Source of the DNA: Welwitschia mirabilis
Lineage: Eukaryota; Gnetophyta; Gnetopsida; Welwitschiales
DNA: 64,000 nt
Assembly: GCA_051453625.1 (NCBI GenBank)
Contig: JBOZIK010000001.1
Location: forward strand, 177,627,344-177,691,343
Direction of reading: 5' to 3'
A program made the position numbers and the translations under genes. Below, in pieces: positions 45,740 through 56,291 of this stretch. The notes beneath the pieces were generated by a model. That model saw only the letters and a program-made list of their open reading frames with translations. It did no database searches and was not told where the DNA came from. Numbering within the stretch: position 1 is the stretch's first letter; every line of letters begins with the position of its first letter.

Positions 45740-46892
45740 TATTATAGTGCATATTTTTGCAACTTTACATCTTACTCTAAATCCTATTAATCAATACATA
45801 TAAATTACAAACTACACACTCTAGTATGAATGGAAGTGATCCAAATGTTATAACCCATTGAAGACTTATGAGAAAAGAATGATAATTGATTTTCAAGAAA
45901 AATGTGATAACTAAAACTTTAGAATAGTGGAATAAATAAAGATGCAATGCAATACAAGTGTAACTAAATCTAAATGCAATGTAAAATAAATTTAAAACTA
46001 CTTTCTTTAGCCTTAACAAAGGTTGCCATTAATATCTATATCATCAACAAAACTTGTTATTAGATCAAGAACAACATAAACCATAAGGAAAATATAACAA
46101 AACTAAATGCATAATTACAATAAAGTTTTATATTAAAGATATAACTAGCATTTGGGCTACAAAATAGTTGAGCCTCAATGAAGGATGCACAACCCTTTAC
46201 CAAGGGAACATCTTTCTATAACTTTTTAGATCTATAACTCTTGAGATGAATCTTTCACCCTTCGATATCCTGTCATAAAAATTTCTAGTAAAAATGAAGA
46301 TGAAGAGAAGATTCAGGAAGGAAAAAGAGGGGGAGGGTCTTATTTATAGGGTTAAGAAGCAAAACTAATGCATAAAAGGTGCTATAAAACATGCTCAATT
46401 ATAAGAAAGAAATGGACAAAATAGACAAACATCAGCTGGTGGTTACAAGTGTCATCTTGGCTATCATGGAGATTACTAAGGGAATGATGGATCAAAAATT
46501 ACATTCATCATCCTGCATGTCATGAGAATGACCATGGAGATGATACTCCTTTAGAAAATATGACTCAGTAGTATCAGTTCTAGTCCAAGGCAGCATCTAA
46601 TGTGACATCTACAATTTTACCATCCTACCTATTGTGGGTATGATAGATGGAATGATAATCTTCTTTGTCTTTATAACTTAAGAAAAGCTAGACTTTTTCA
46701 TTAGTGATCCTCCTTTAAAGCCATATGTATCAAAATGTATCTTAAATGCCTTTAATCATGCTAAGAATTACACATTTTTGAGATCTTCCATCAATCCTCC
46801 ATAATCCTCATAATTGCATCTAAACCTATATAAATATCCTATAAAATATCTTATAACACTCCATCAAATACATACAATTTGGTAGTGCATCA
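45740..46892 (-). repeat. Right LTR (5' LTR) of element C, preserving the LINE-2 empty site
   Basis: It runs from TATTATAGTGCATATTTTTG to GGTAGTGCATCA. It is uninterrupted and aligns with the three parts of the left LTR. The minus-strand frame 45777-46019 inside it is not a gene. AGCAT follows at 46893-46897. Confidence 0.85.
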
Positions 46893-46897
46893 AGCAT

Positions 46898-47150
46898 TAG
46901 CAATAATAATACTTCATAATGTGATAATCATAGCATACTTTAAGGTATACCTTATTTTATCTTTGATTATTTCCATTTCAAAATACTTTTATCATGAGCA
47001 GTAAGACCTATTAGATAGAACATAGTTCATAAAGCAAATTTATTCTTAGTGAAATTATCCTTAAGATAGATTAAGAGTGATCATCAAAAGTGATTTTGCA
47101 CTATAAATTAATATTTCATTTTTCTTTTATTTTTTTCTTTTTTCTCTTTC
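46898..47150 (-). other. B internal region resuming after element C
   Basis: It aligns with about 24740-24990 of element A (for example CTTTAAGGTATACC). It ends in a T/C-rich run that corresponds to the (CT)n of element A. Confidence 0.6.
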
Positions 47151-47333
47151 TATTCCTTTCTCTCTTCTAGAATGAGAGTTTATAGGTTTTTAAATGCCTT
47201 TTAATTAGATAAGATCCTATTAATCATATCTAAATTACAAAAGCCTAAAATTCTTAAACATATTACATAATGAAAAGCTGAAGTAAAATCAAGTTAATAT
47301 ATGTTGGAAAAGAGACTATTTGAATAATTACAT

Positions 47334-48214
47334 TCACATAAGAATAAGCAGTGGACATCCCCTCAAGAAAAGAGGGTCCACTAAGTTAGTTGCTTCCAAT
47401 AAAATACCGATATTAAAAGAAAACTGTTGTTCCTCTACTTTGCATTTATCCCTATGCCAAAAAGCTAGATACTCCAACATAGTTAGTGCATTGTACTTTT
47501 TAGAAAAACAAGGACCAAACCATATGGAAACCAATTGATAAACCATAAAGGTTATGCATGCGTTTTTTACAGAAATCAATTGATAATAAGCAACATGACT
47601 AAATAACACTTTGACTCTACAAGATTCATTAGCAACATAAGAGATAAAGAGTTCACATATTTCATGGAAAAGCAACCTCTTATCAAAGTCATGGTATAAC
47701 AAATTGGAAACAAAGATTTCATTCAAAGATTGATATTAAAAATGAAAGACTTCTATGATACTGTTAGGGATCCAAGAATTTTGAGAAAGCTTCTTAGGAT
47801 ACTGATTAGAGTAGGTTTAACATACTTAAGAAGCTCCCTAAAATTCAATTTGAAGCATGGATCATTATCAAGAAGATAAGGTTTACCCCAATTTAGAATT
47901 CCAAGATATCTCAAGTCATACTTTTGAAAAGAGTAATCATTAAAGGCACAAGGCAAAGTGGACATAGTAGGAGAGGGAAAGATGTTACTTTGAGTATTAT
48001 ATGGAGTTTCAAGAGGAAGAGATTGAGAGATATTAGGAATAGACTCCTCTAGGTTATGGGTTTCATTAAAGACAATGAAAGGGATGTGGCTTTGAGAATT
48101 ACATGAATGTTCAAATGGAAGAGATGGAAAAATGCTACTATTATCAAGATCACAAGGTAACATGGGAGTAGGAGTAGAAGGAAGGATGTTATTTAGGGTT
48201 TTACATGAAATCAC
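47334..48214 (-). pseudogene. Unrecognised A/B element protein, best-preserved copy
   Basis: Two long minus-strand frames follow one another: 48214-47753 (153 codons, with PLPFEHSCNSQSHIPFIVF and YLGILNWGKPYLLDNDPCF) and 47726-47334 (130 codons, with LLYHDFDKRLLFHEICELF, YVANESCRVKVLFSHVAYY and FSKKYNALTMLEYLAFWHR). They are separated by a short stretch with stops, so one protein of roughly 290 residues or more is likely. Second and third decayed copies lie at about 48880-49620 and in element A at 25452 onward; shared residues across the three show selection in the past. The N-terminal half is Ser/Pro/Asn-rich, the C-terminal half compact with Cys, Trp and His. I do not recognise a domain. 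It lies in sense with elements A and B. Confidence 0.6.
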
Positions 48215-48310
48215 AAGTAGAAGGAATGGAAAAACATTGGTAGACTCTTTAGATTGGGTTGTTGCATTTGAAAGAACACGTCTATCCTCTATTAACCTTG
48301 GTTGAATTTC

Positions 48311-48410
48311 NNNNNNNNNNNNNNNNNNNNNNNNNNNNNNNNNNNNNNNNNNNNNNNNNNNNNNNNNNNNNNNNNNNNNNNNNNNNNNNNNNNNNNNNNN
48401 NNNNNNNNNN
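48311..48410. other. Assembly gap, 100 N
   Basis: A placeholder-length gap inside the first tandem unit of element B, just upstream (minus sense) of the unrecognised protein. Confidence 0.95.
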
Positions 48411-48879
48411 CATTTATATTCTAAATTTATATTTTATTTTAAGAATTCTTTTTGTTTTTCTTTTTTTGTTCTTATTTTTCTTATTCTTCTTCTTTTTTAG
48501 GGGATAAATATGGAAAGAAACATATGCATTATTAAAGTACTAATAACCTACAATTTTAATAAAATGAAGTTTGTAAACAAAAAAAGAATACAATATGAAC
48601 AATTCAATTAAGCACATTTTCATCTCCTGGAGTAAGAATTCATAGGCATTTGAATGCCTTTCAATTGAACGAAATCCAATTGGTCATCCATAAATTATAA
48701 AAACTTGAAATACTTAAACATACTACATGATGAAAAGCTAAAGTAAAATGAAGTTAATAGATGTTGAAAAGGAAACTATTTGAATAATTACATTTACATA
48801 AGAATAAGTGGTGGACATCCCCTCAAGAAAAGAGGCTTTATTAGATTAATCTATTTAAATAAAATGCTGGTATTAATAT

Positions 48880-49620
48880 AAAACTATCATTCCTGTACTT
48901 TGCATTACTATACGAAAAAGCTAGATATTTCAAAAAAATAAGAATCAAGACATATGGAAACTAATTGATAAATCATAAAGGATGTGCATGCATTTTTTGT
49001 AGAAATCACCTGGTAATAAATAACATAACTAAATAACCCTTTGACTTCATAAAATTCATTAGTAACATAAGAGATAAAGAGTATGTATATTTTATAAAAA
49101 ACAATATTTTATCAAACTCATGATATAAAGAATTTGAAACACCGATTTCATTCAAAGATTAATATTAGGAATGAAAGAAATTAATGGTACAATTAGGGAT
49201 CTAAGAATTTTGAGGAAGCTTCTTATGATAGGATAATCTTAACATACTTAAGAGTTCAACTCTGAGCATGGATTATCATCAAGAATATAATGTTTACCCT
49301 AATTTAGAATTCCAAGATATCCTTGGTAATACTTTTAAAAAGAGTTTTTATTAAGGAAATAAGGTAAATTAAACTTGGTAAGAGAAACAAGGATGTTACT
49401 TTGAGTATTACATAGAGTTTCAAGACAACGAGATTAAAGACATTAGGAATAGACTCCTCAAAGTTATGAATTTATTAAAAACAAGGAAAAGAATCTAATT
49501 TTAAGATTTACATTAATGTTCAAGTGGAAGATATGAAAAAATATTACCATTATCAAGATCACAAGTTGATTTGAAAGTAGGAGTAAAATAAAGGATGTTA
49601 TTTGAGGTTTTACATGGAAT
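48880..49620 (-). pseudogene. Second copy of the A/B protein in element B
   Basis: The minus strand reads LFISYVTNEFYEVKGLFSYV and STKNACTSFMIYQLVSI, aligning with LFISYVANESCRVKVLFSHV and SVKNACITFMVYQLVSI in the copy at 47334-47726. The upstream part YLGILN.GKHYILDDNP aligns with YLGILNWGKPYLLDNDP. It carries more stops than the first copy. Confidence 0.6.
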
Positions 49621-51056
49621 CATAAGTGAAAGAAATGGATAAACAAGAGTATACTCTTGAGTTTGGAGTATTGCATTAGAAGGAATAGGTCTATCCTATA
49701 TTAAGTTTAGCTAAATCTCTATGAGTTATTAATTATTACTCTTCTCCTCATTTTTTCTTTATCATTACTTTATTGAATTCTTTCTTCAGTTTCTTCATCA
49801 TTATCTTCAACTATATCTTTTTCTTTTTTATTATACTTATTATTGTTTTATTAAGTATTATTGTTATTTTCTAAGTAGTTGGATTCATTAAAAATCTCAT
49901 AAAGAGAAATACACTCATTATCTTCATCATGTAATAGAAAATTTTCTCATTTTTCTCGAGTGAACACTTCTTTCTCATCACATTTTAAAACAAATGAAGA
50001 GTGGGTATATGATCTAGTATTTCTATACCATCCTTATCATCTTCACTTAGATTCTCCTCTAGAAGGTGAAAAATTGAAAATTCATCCAAAATTTGATTTT
50101 TTATTTTAAAATAATAATTGTTTCTACTTGTTACTAAGTTCTCCTCATCATTCTCAAGTGGAATGTAATAAATATAGTGGAATAAGCTTGAGAATGTTTC
50201 TCTCTCCCATGCATTTGTGTAATAAATTCCATTAACATTTCCAAATTCTTACTAAGTCTTTTAATTTAGTTAATAAATTGGTAAACATATTATTGTAGAA
50301 AAACTACATCTTCTGCATATCTCTCTATGGGAGGTAATTGGAGTTTTTCAAAACAATTGTAGAAGGCTTTTCTAAAGGAGGAAGGATATTCAGGCTCATT
50401 ATCATACTTAAAATAAGGTTTAAAAAAGAAAAGCTAAAAAGGTGGGGATTGGGTGCTATTTCCTACTTTCAACAACATCCTTTAAAGAAAAGCTTTCTTC
50501 TTATTAGTAAATATTTCTTTAAGAAACTTGCTTTTCCTACTTGTAGTAAAACTTTCATGTAAATGTTTCTTACCATTCATGGACTCATTATTTAATTGCA
50601 AATCCATTCTTGTTTTAGTATGTATTTTATGTAAAGGTCTTTTTTCCTTCAAACAAACATCATTTGCCAAGGGAAAATTCTTTTTTATTTTGCAAAAAAT
50701 TAATGTTAATTTTTTTCTCTTCCATAGAACTAAGCTTTAGAAACACCAAAAAAGTATGTAATATATGAATAGTTTAGATAGAAATTTTTAAAATCACATT
50801 AATGCATAAGGGATAAACCACTTTATCTAATTATTAAAAAATGCTATAAAAAATAAAATAAAAGAGGTTATCTTACAGCCAAGTAATATTAATCAAATAA
50901 AGCTTATGAACTCAAAACTTAGTACTATTATACAACTCCATAATAGGGTAACACATTAAAATAATAATATCACCTTGCTTTTGATGTAGAATCTAATCTT
51001 CCAAAGACTTATTTTTTCTTGGCAATCTTAACTTTCTTTCTAGAAATAGAACAAAA
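49621..51056 (-). other. B internal region up to the 5' LTR
   Basis: The minus-sense frame near 49740-50180 is acidic (ENDEENLVTSRNNYYFKI, LLEENLSEDDKDGIEILDH), possibly the N-terminal part of the A/B protein. The part near 50338-50740 has three overlapping open frames on both strands with Lys/Phe-rich content; I do not regard any as a gene. No convincing tRNA-Asp-like primer site was found next to 51057. Confidence 0.4.
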
Positions 51057-52117
51057 TGTTGTGTTGTGTGTTATGTCTACTTAAGCTACAAGTTATATCT
51101 CAAAACATTCTCAAGTAATGACAAGAAAACACATAGACTATAGAGTGTGTCAAATTGGGTTCATAAACCTATAAGAATAAAATGAGTTAAAGAAGACTTG
51201 ATTCTTTAAAAAAGAGAGAGAAATTTATGTCTTTTTGTATTTAATAAATAAAAATAAGAAATGTAAATGATGAAATGCAATGGAATGAATGAAAATAAAA
51301 ATGGAAATGCAATGAAATAGAAATGTAATCAACTAACTTTATTACTAACTTGTTTGATCCTTATATGCTATATTAAAATTAAATTCAATCTATGAGAGTA
51401 TTAAATTAACATCAATATAAAGTATCAAGAATAAAAAAAGGTTTAAAAAAAAGAAAGTATGCTTTATTAACCTTTTACAAAATATACTTTATTATATTCA
51501 TTTATAAGTAATAACTCCTCAATGAAGGATATACAACATAATACTAAGGTAGTTCTTCTCATAAGTGAATCAATTCCCTTGCTTAAGTTTCTATAATTTT
51601 ATAAGAACTTTGACGAGAAAAAACAGATGAGAAAATTGAAGTTCGAAGGTGGTTTATATAAGTTTATATGGTGGAGTAATTCAATTAAAGAATAGAATTA
51701 AAATAATTTTATTACAATTTTAACTATAATATAGAGTTGGATGGTTACATTATAATTTTATCTAAAAAACAAAATTTATCATTCATCCTCCACAAGGATT
51801 CATCCTCTAGTGCTTTATTCTATTGGTATGTGGAATATGGTGATGGGTGAAATCTAATCACTTTGTCCTTTATTATTTTATCCTCTATTTCTTTGTCCTC
51901 TACTACTTTGTGCTTTAATTCTTTGTCCTCTAATGATTTGTCCTCTAGTGTTTTATTACATAGTTTATAATTACTCAATTTTAATTTTAATAATGATTAA
52001 TTTTTATATTTTACCTTTCACATCCATAAATAGCTGCTTTGATTATTATTCTTCTTAAAAATATCTAGAAACACACTTAAAACCATCATTAAATATGGCT
52101 AAGTTAGCTATCTAACA
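51057..52117 (-). repeat. Right LTR (5' LTR) of element B
   Basis: It begins TGTTGTGTTGTGTGTTATG and ends TCTAACA. It aligns with 30512-31576 throughout. It contains a better preserved run of 15-bp units (TTTGTCCTCTAGTG-like) at 51862-51956. Confidence 0.85.
51862..51956 (+). repeat. 15-bp minisatellite in the B LTR
   Basis: About six tandem units of 15 bp close to TTTGTCCTCTA(G/C)T(G/A)C are visible. The same array is present but more decayed at 31339-31415 in the other LTR, so it predates the insertion of B. Confidence 0.75.
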
Positions 52118-53079
52118 TAGACCATATATGAAATAAAAATAATCTTCTATTGTTCTACTTGAGTTCAGAGATTATCTATGATAACCTGTACCAAACCTTA
52201 GATTGTAAATGTTGGAATAGGGCTTACATTAAAACCATCACTTCTCGAATAATAACCCTAATACAAATATGGAGGAATATAGACTAGATCCTAGGGAGAT
52301 AGCAATAGCAATGTGAATAATCATAACAACCTAAGAAAGAAGGTAAATATAGCATGATCCTTCTCCTATTTATATGATTACTCCATATATTACTCTATGT
52401 ATACCTCCAACAACTCGTCATAAAGATAAAGAGCTTATTGAATAAATTTTTCATCCTTCTCCTTCTTTTTCTTTCCCACATCTTTTCCTCTTCTTTGTCT
52501 AGTAAAACATTTCTTGAATAGATTCCATAAGAATACAATACTTAGATTGGCAAGTTATGAGAAAAAATGAAGAAGATTACCAAGTGCCAAGAGGATATCT
52601 CATGCTAACAACATGAAATAAATGGAAATTTAGAATAACTAGCTCCTCATAGTCAATGATTCAATTACAATTGCATTTTTTCTTGTATGTGTGCTAGTTT
52701 AACTTTTGTATTAACATGTTTTTCATTATAGTGTATTACATTAAAGTATTTTCCTAGTTTGTAGTCTAATAAAAAAGCCATGTAATGAAAATATTTATTG
52801 TTAGAACTTTAACATGTTCTTAAAAGATTTGTATTACATGTTTCTATCTTCTAAAATTTTAGAAAAAAGTTCAATTTTGGTTAGAGAGTATGACGTTCAT
52901 TTCTCAAGAATCTATTTTCTAATTTTTATGCTTTATTTTTAAAAAATAAATGATTAAATTTTTTTATAAATTTATATCATTCTCTTACTTGAATTTTTTT
53001 ATTTAGAATTTTTTCATGTTAAATCATTTCTTTCTAATACTTTTTGCTAAGAGTCTAGTAAAAGTCTAGTTAGAGGGTG
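52118..53079 (+). other. D internal region, right piece, with polypurine tract
   Basis: This piece belongs to D by the nesting. It is the 3' untranslated side of the element. The purine-rich GTTAGAGGGTG ending at 53079 abuts the 3' LTR start TGATAACATG, as expected for a + strand LTR element. No coding content is recognised; the frames near 52440 are low-complexity. Confidence 0.55.
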
Positions 53080-54257
53080 TGATAACATGTAAAAATTGAC
53101 ATTTAAACTAGGTATACTTATTCAATTTACTTTATACAAAGACATTAACATAGCTATTTTAACATTAAATTATAACTTTAAATATTTTTAATGTATTTTC
53201 TAAACTTATGTACTTTTCCATAACAATTATAGATAAAATGCTGCATTCTAGATAAAATACTAAAATTTGAGATAACTAGCTAAAAAGACTAGTGTCATGA
53301 TTTAGGTGACAGTCCTTTAGAGTAGAATGCATTAGAGATACATTCTAGAGTTATCTTGAGAAAGAAATCAATTTACATTTATGGGATCTAGTAGATAATC
53401 GTGTAGCTACAAAAGTGTCAAGTTTTTAATTAAAAGCTCTAAAGTATAAAACCCTAATTAAGAAACCATAACCTTATTTTTTAATAAAAAGGGTTGAGCA
53501 GCCTTATTTGTAGCATTCTTTTAGTGAACCTTTTACTTGAAAAAGTAGTGGGAACACTTAAAGCATCAATAGTTGACATGAATTTATAAGCTCCTCCTTT
53601 GTGAGTAAGCTAGCTTCAAGGATAGCTTTAAGGAGTCTGTATTATTCTTACCTTATTCCATTAATGTAATGAAATTCCTATTTTTCTTATGAAGTAATAG
53701 TCATTCATTCTTTATTTTGAGTTGTGATTTATCTTACACTTTTAATGCTTGAGTAAGACTTTATTGTTGAGTACTTTGATTACTAAATGAGTTCCCTAAG
53801 TCTAGTTCTGGTTGTAGGTATTTTTTCAAATAGATCTTGAGCACATTAATTCTTAATTTTCATGCTTTTAAAAGGCTATGAAGGATCAATGTGATAATTG
53901 ACTTTAGTAACACTCATGTGATTAGTGAGATTATATCATCATTACTCAAGACATCATTATTTAATAAGTTAAGATTTGTTTCAAGAATTTATAGCATATT
54001 TTTGGAGTGAGGGTTTTTTGTTGTACGAGTTAAGCTATACCTTTAGAGTTAGTTCATTTCCCTAATTCACCATCCAAATTTAACTTATCTTAATCTTAAT
54101 TCTTATTTTTATTTGGATCTATTGCAAGTTTAAAGAATTTTGCATTATTTATATTAAGTCTTCTACTTTTATTTATTCTTATGCAAAAAAAAATGACATT
54201 GAAACTCTACTATAATAAGAATTGTAATTTATAAATTATAAAAGCCAAACATGAACA
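53080..54257 (+). repeat. Right (3') LTR of element D
   Basis: It is uninterrupted, 1178 bp, from TGATAACATGTAAAAATTGAC to CCAAACATGAACA. It aligns with 10944-11679 plus 17735-18203 and thereby shows the empty site of LINE-1. AAACT follows. Confidence 0.85.
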
Positions 54258-54262
54258 AAACT
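54258..54262. other. Target-site duplication of element D, right copy (AAACT)
   Basis: It is identical to 10939-10943 and lies immediately after the LTR end ATGAACA. Confidence 0.75.
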
Positions 54263-56070
54263 TTAAGTGAAATGTTACTTTTAAATGGTTTTAGAATTTT
54301 ATTTTTTAACTATGTTTCTAGATCATTTTTATAAATTAATTAATACATTATTTTCACTTTCATGATTAGATCTGAAGCATAAGCTTCAAATAACTCCTTA
54401 TCTCTAATCTTAATCATCGAAGAAGTATACTCATGATATTGTCCTTCAAGGTGAGGTTTTTAATGTCTTTTATGATGAAAAGAGATAGTTCATATTTAAA
54501 AAGAAAAATAGAGAAAAATCGACATAATATTTATTATCTTTATGAACTTAAATAAATTTGCATCTTATAAACTAACTATGACAAAGACTTTTAACTAGTT
54601 ACAATAAGATTTTATTATTGTTTTTAACATACAACATTATTTTTTGGCTATATTAGATCCCTAAGCCCCTTATTAATTTGAAAGATTAGCTTCCTCAAAA
54701 GAAAAATGCTCTTAACACTTATATTCAACTTTATTATGTTCATCTTACTAAGGCATCTATGTATCCATATTATCTTTAACATATGATTGAGTTGTTTCCA
54801 TATAAAATAAGATTATGTGTTTCTTCTATTACTATGGCCCTAATAGATAATATGGATACACATATCTCTTAGAGTCTAATGGTTGTATTTTTACCTAGAA
54901 TTAATTGTTTATAATCCTTTATGGATTAAGAAATATAATGTAACTTGCCTTTTTCATTTGTACATGGCCTTTTTAAATTAAACCGTGCATTTTGAATTGT
55001 TAAGATTAACCTTTTAATTGATGTATATATATGAGTGTTGATAAATTATGAGAAGGGATAATATCATCATAATATATTTATCTTTTAAAATAGATATATG
55101 CATTCTTAAAATTCTATTTCTTATACTTATTTTCTTTTAACTCTAGATCACATGATATGTAATAGATGCAATAACAGGCTTTATTCCTACTATGATGAAT
55201 ACTAACATAGAGAGAGGGATTATTTAAAGTTGATATATAGGTATAGTACTTCCCAATCCAATCAATTAAAAATCAATTACTAGTAGGTGAAACCTAATAT
55301 ATTAATTTCTTATAAATAAATAAGGTAAATCATGCACTTATCACAACTTTATGTTTTAACCAAAATAAATCCTAAAACTTTAAGATCTTTCAAACTAAGT
55401 TCTTATATGATAAAAATTTTATATTATTTTCTTAAATGTTTCTTTTCTTTTTTTCTTTTTCATAAAATACATAAAAATTTAAATTAAGAAAATAAAGTCT
55501 AAGTTATGGCATATCAGAATAGATGAATGGAATCTTTTTAACCCTTAACTTAAAATAAATGGTTATCCTTAAGGCTTAGAATCTTGACAACACCATGAGG
55601 ACATTCTTATAAGACTTAAAATCAACTAATCCATCTAAATGTAATTTATGTACAAAATTTATGTGAACTAGATTCATAAATAAAAGCCAAATCACTAGAT
55701 TTAAATTTTTTTCTTAAGGATATGTTTATTACGATAGAATTTCATTCTTTTCTCATATTTATTAATGCTTTTTTTTCAAGATTTCTTTTAATCTATTTGA
55801 GCTCAATTTTGTAATGTTTTTATGTTTTTAAAATCTAAATGAAAATATTTTATTACTTCACATGCTTTATTTTTAACCCAATTAATAGGTAATAGGCTTT
55901 TCTAAAAACCAATAAATAAGACGAAGATGCTTAAAGGTGTTTTATAAATAGTTCTAAATGTCCAAACTACATACTAGGCATTAATAACCAATATTATGAA
56001 TTTTTTTTGGATGTTTTTGTTAAGGATAGTTTTGATTTTATTATTTATGTTTTAACTAGGTCATTAATTT
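54263..56070. other. Unassigned AT-rich DNA right of element D
   Basis: No gene, repeat pair or domain is recognised. It is presumably the older DNA into which element D inserted, so it should be continuous with 10938 and leftward. Confidence 0.4.
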
Positions 56071-56073
56071 AAA

Positions 56074-56278
56074 TGTGATGGGTATGTGCTACTAAGGTTT
56101 GTATGCACACCGTGGTTCTACATCTTGAAATATGTGAAAACCCTAGTAAATTCCTAATTGTGTGCTTTCTTTTATAAAAAGCTCTTTAATGAAAAAAGGA
56201 TGGCAAAATATTTTGAAAAAATAAAATTTTAGTTTGGAAAATCTTGCTTATGCTTTCTTATTCTTTTGTTTCCAAACA
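56074..56278 (+). repeat. Probable right end of a 5' LTR
   Basis: The sequence ends TTTCCAAACA one base before a tRNA-iMet-type primer site at 56280-56291, so an LTR ends at 56278. The start is not established. TGTGATGGGTATG at 56074 is one candidate, which would make a short LTR of about 205 bp. No partner LTR was found to the right. Confidence 0.5.
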
Positions 56279-56279
56279 A

Positions 56280-56291
56280 TGATATCAGAGC
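56280..56291 (+). promoter_or_regulatory. Primer-binding site, tRNA-iMet type
   Basis: TGATATCAGAGC matches the common plant retrotransposon primer site TGGTATCAGAGC at 11 of 12 bases, the difference being G-to-A. It is used by most Ty1/copia elements and some gypsy lineages. Confidence 0.75.

Larger units (their letters stand above)
32407..46892 (-). mobile_element. Element C: Ty3/gypsy retrotransposon nested in B
   Basis: Left LTR 32407-39526 (interrupted by a gap and LINE-2) and right LTR 45740-46892 (1153 bp) are direct repeats ending GGTAGTGCATCA. They are flanked by a perfect 5-bp duplication, AGCAT. On the minus strand the LTR starts TGATGCACTACC and is preceded by a purine-rich tract at 39527-39545, giving minus orientation. 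The 6.2-kb internal region carries gag and aspartic-protease relics of Athila/Tat type but no readable polymerase. The primer-binding site next to 45740 could not be matched to a tRNA. Confidence 0.85.
47150..50100 (-). repeat. Tandem duplication, unit about 1.46 kb, in element B
   Basis: Landmarks at 47342 (GCAGTGGACATCCCCTCAAG) and 48801 (TGGTGGACATCCCCTCAAG) and at about 47181 and 48640 give an offset of about 1.46 kb. Element A has only one such unit (25180-26640), so the duplication is specific to B or its sublineage. Each unit carries a copy of the unrecognised A/B protein. Confidence 0.75.
30512..52117 (-). mobile_element. Element B: gypsy-like LTR element nested in D, host of element C
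   Basis: LTRs at 30512-31576 and 51057-52117 (about 1065 and 1061 bp) are direct repeats with TGTTGTG..AACA ends (TATTGTG in the left copy). The polypurine tract TTAGTAGGAGGCTA next to the left LTR sets the minus orientation. After removing element C, the internal region is 31577-32406 plus 46898-51056, about 5.0 kb. That is longer than in element A, because a segment of about 1.46 kb is tandemly duplicated. It encodes an unrecognised protein and no visible polymerase, so it is probably non-autonomous. Confidence 0.8.
10944..54257 (+). mobile_element. Element D: outer Ty3/gypsy retrotransposon hosting all the nested insertions
   Basis: Two direct repeats starting TGATAACATG flank this 43.3-kb span: 10944-18203 (interrupted by LINE-1) and 53080-54257. 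Once LINE-1 and one TSD copy are removed, the left LTR is about 1205 bp and the right one 1178 bp. The LTR ends read ATGAATA and ATGAACA, and AAACT flanks both sides. A purine-rich tract, TAGAGGGTG, precedes the right LTR, so the element is on the + strand. Its own internal DNA is about 6.5 kb in three pieces: 18204-22309, 29042-30511 and 52118-53079. Gag, protease and the very start of the polymerase are recognisable. I could not read the rest of a polymerase, so it may be a non-autonomous or a deleted copy. The primer-binding site after 18203 is not clearly readable. Confidence 0.8.

Noticed and set aside
50338-50740. Three overlapping open frames on both strands
   Set aside because: Overlap on opposite strands, Lys/Phe-rich, inside element B; no evidence favours any of them.
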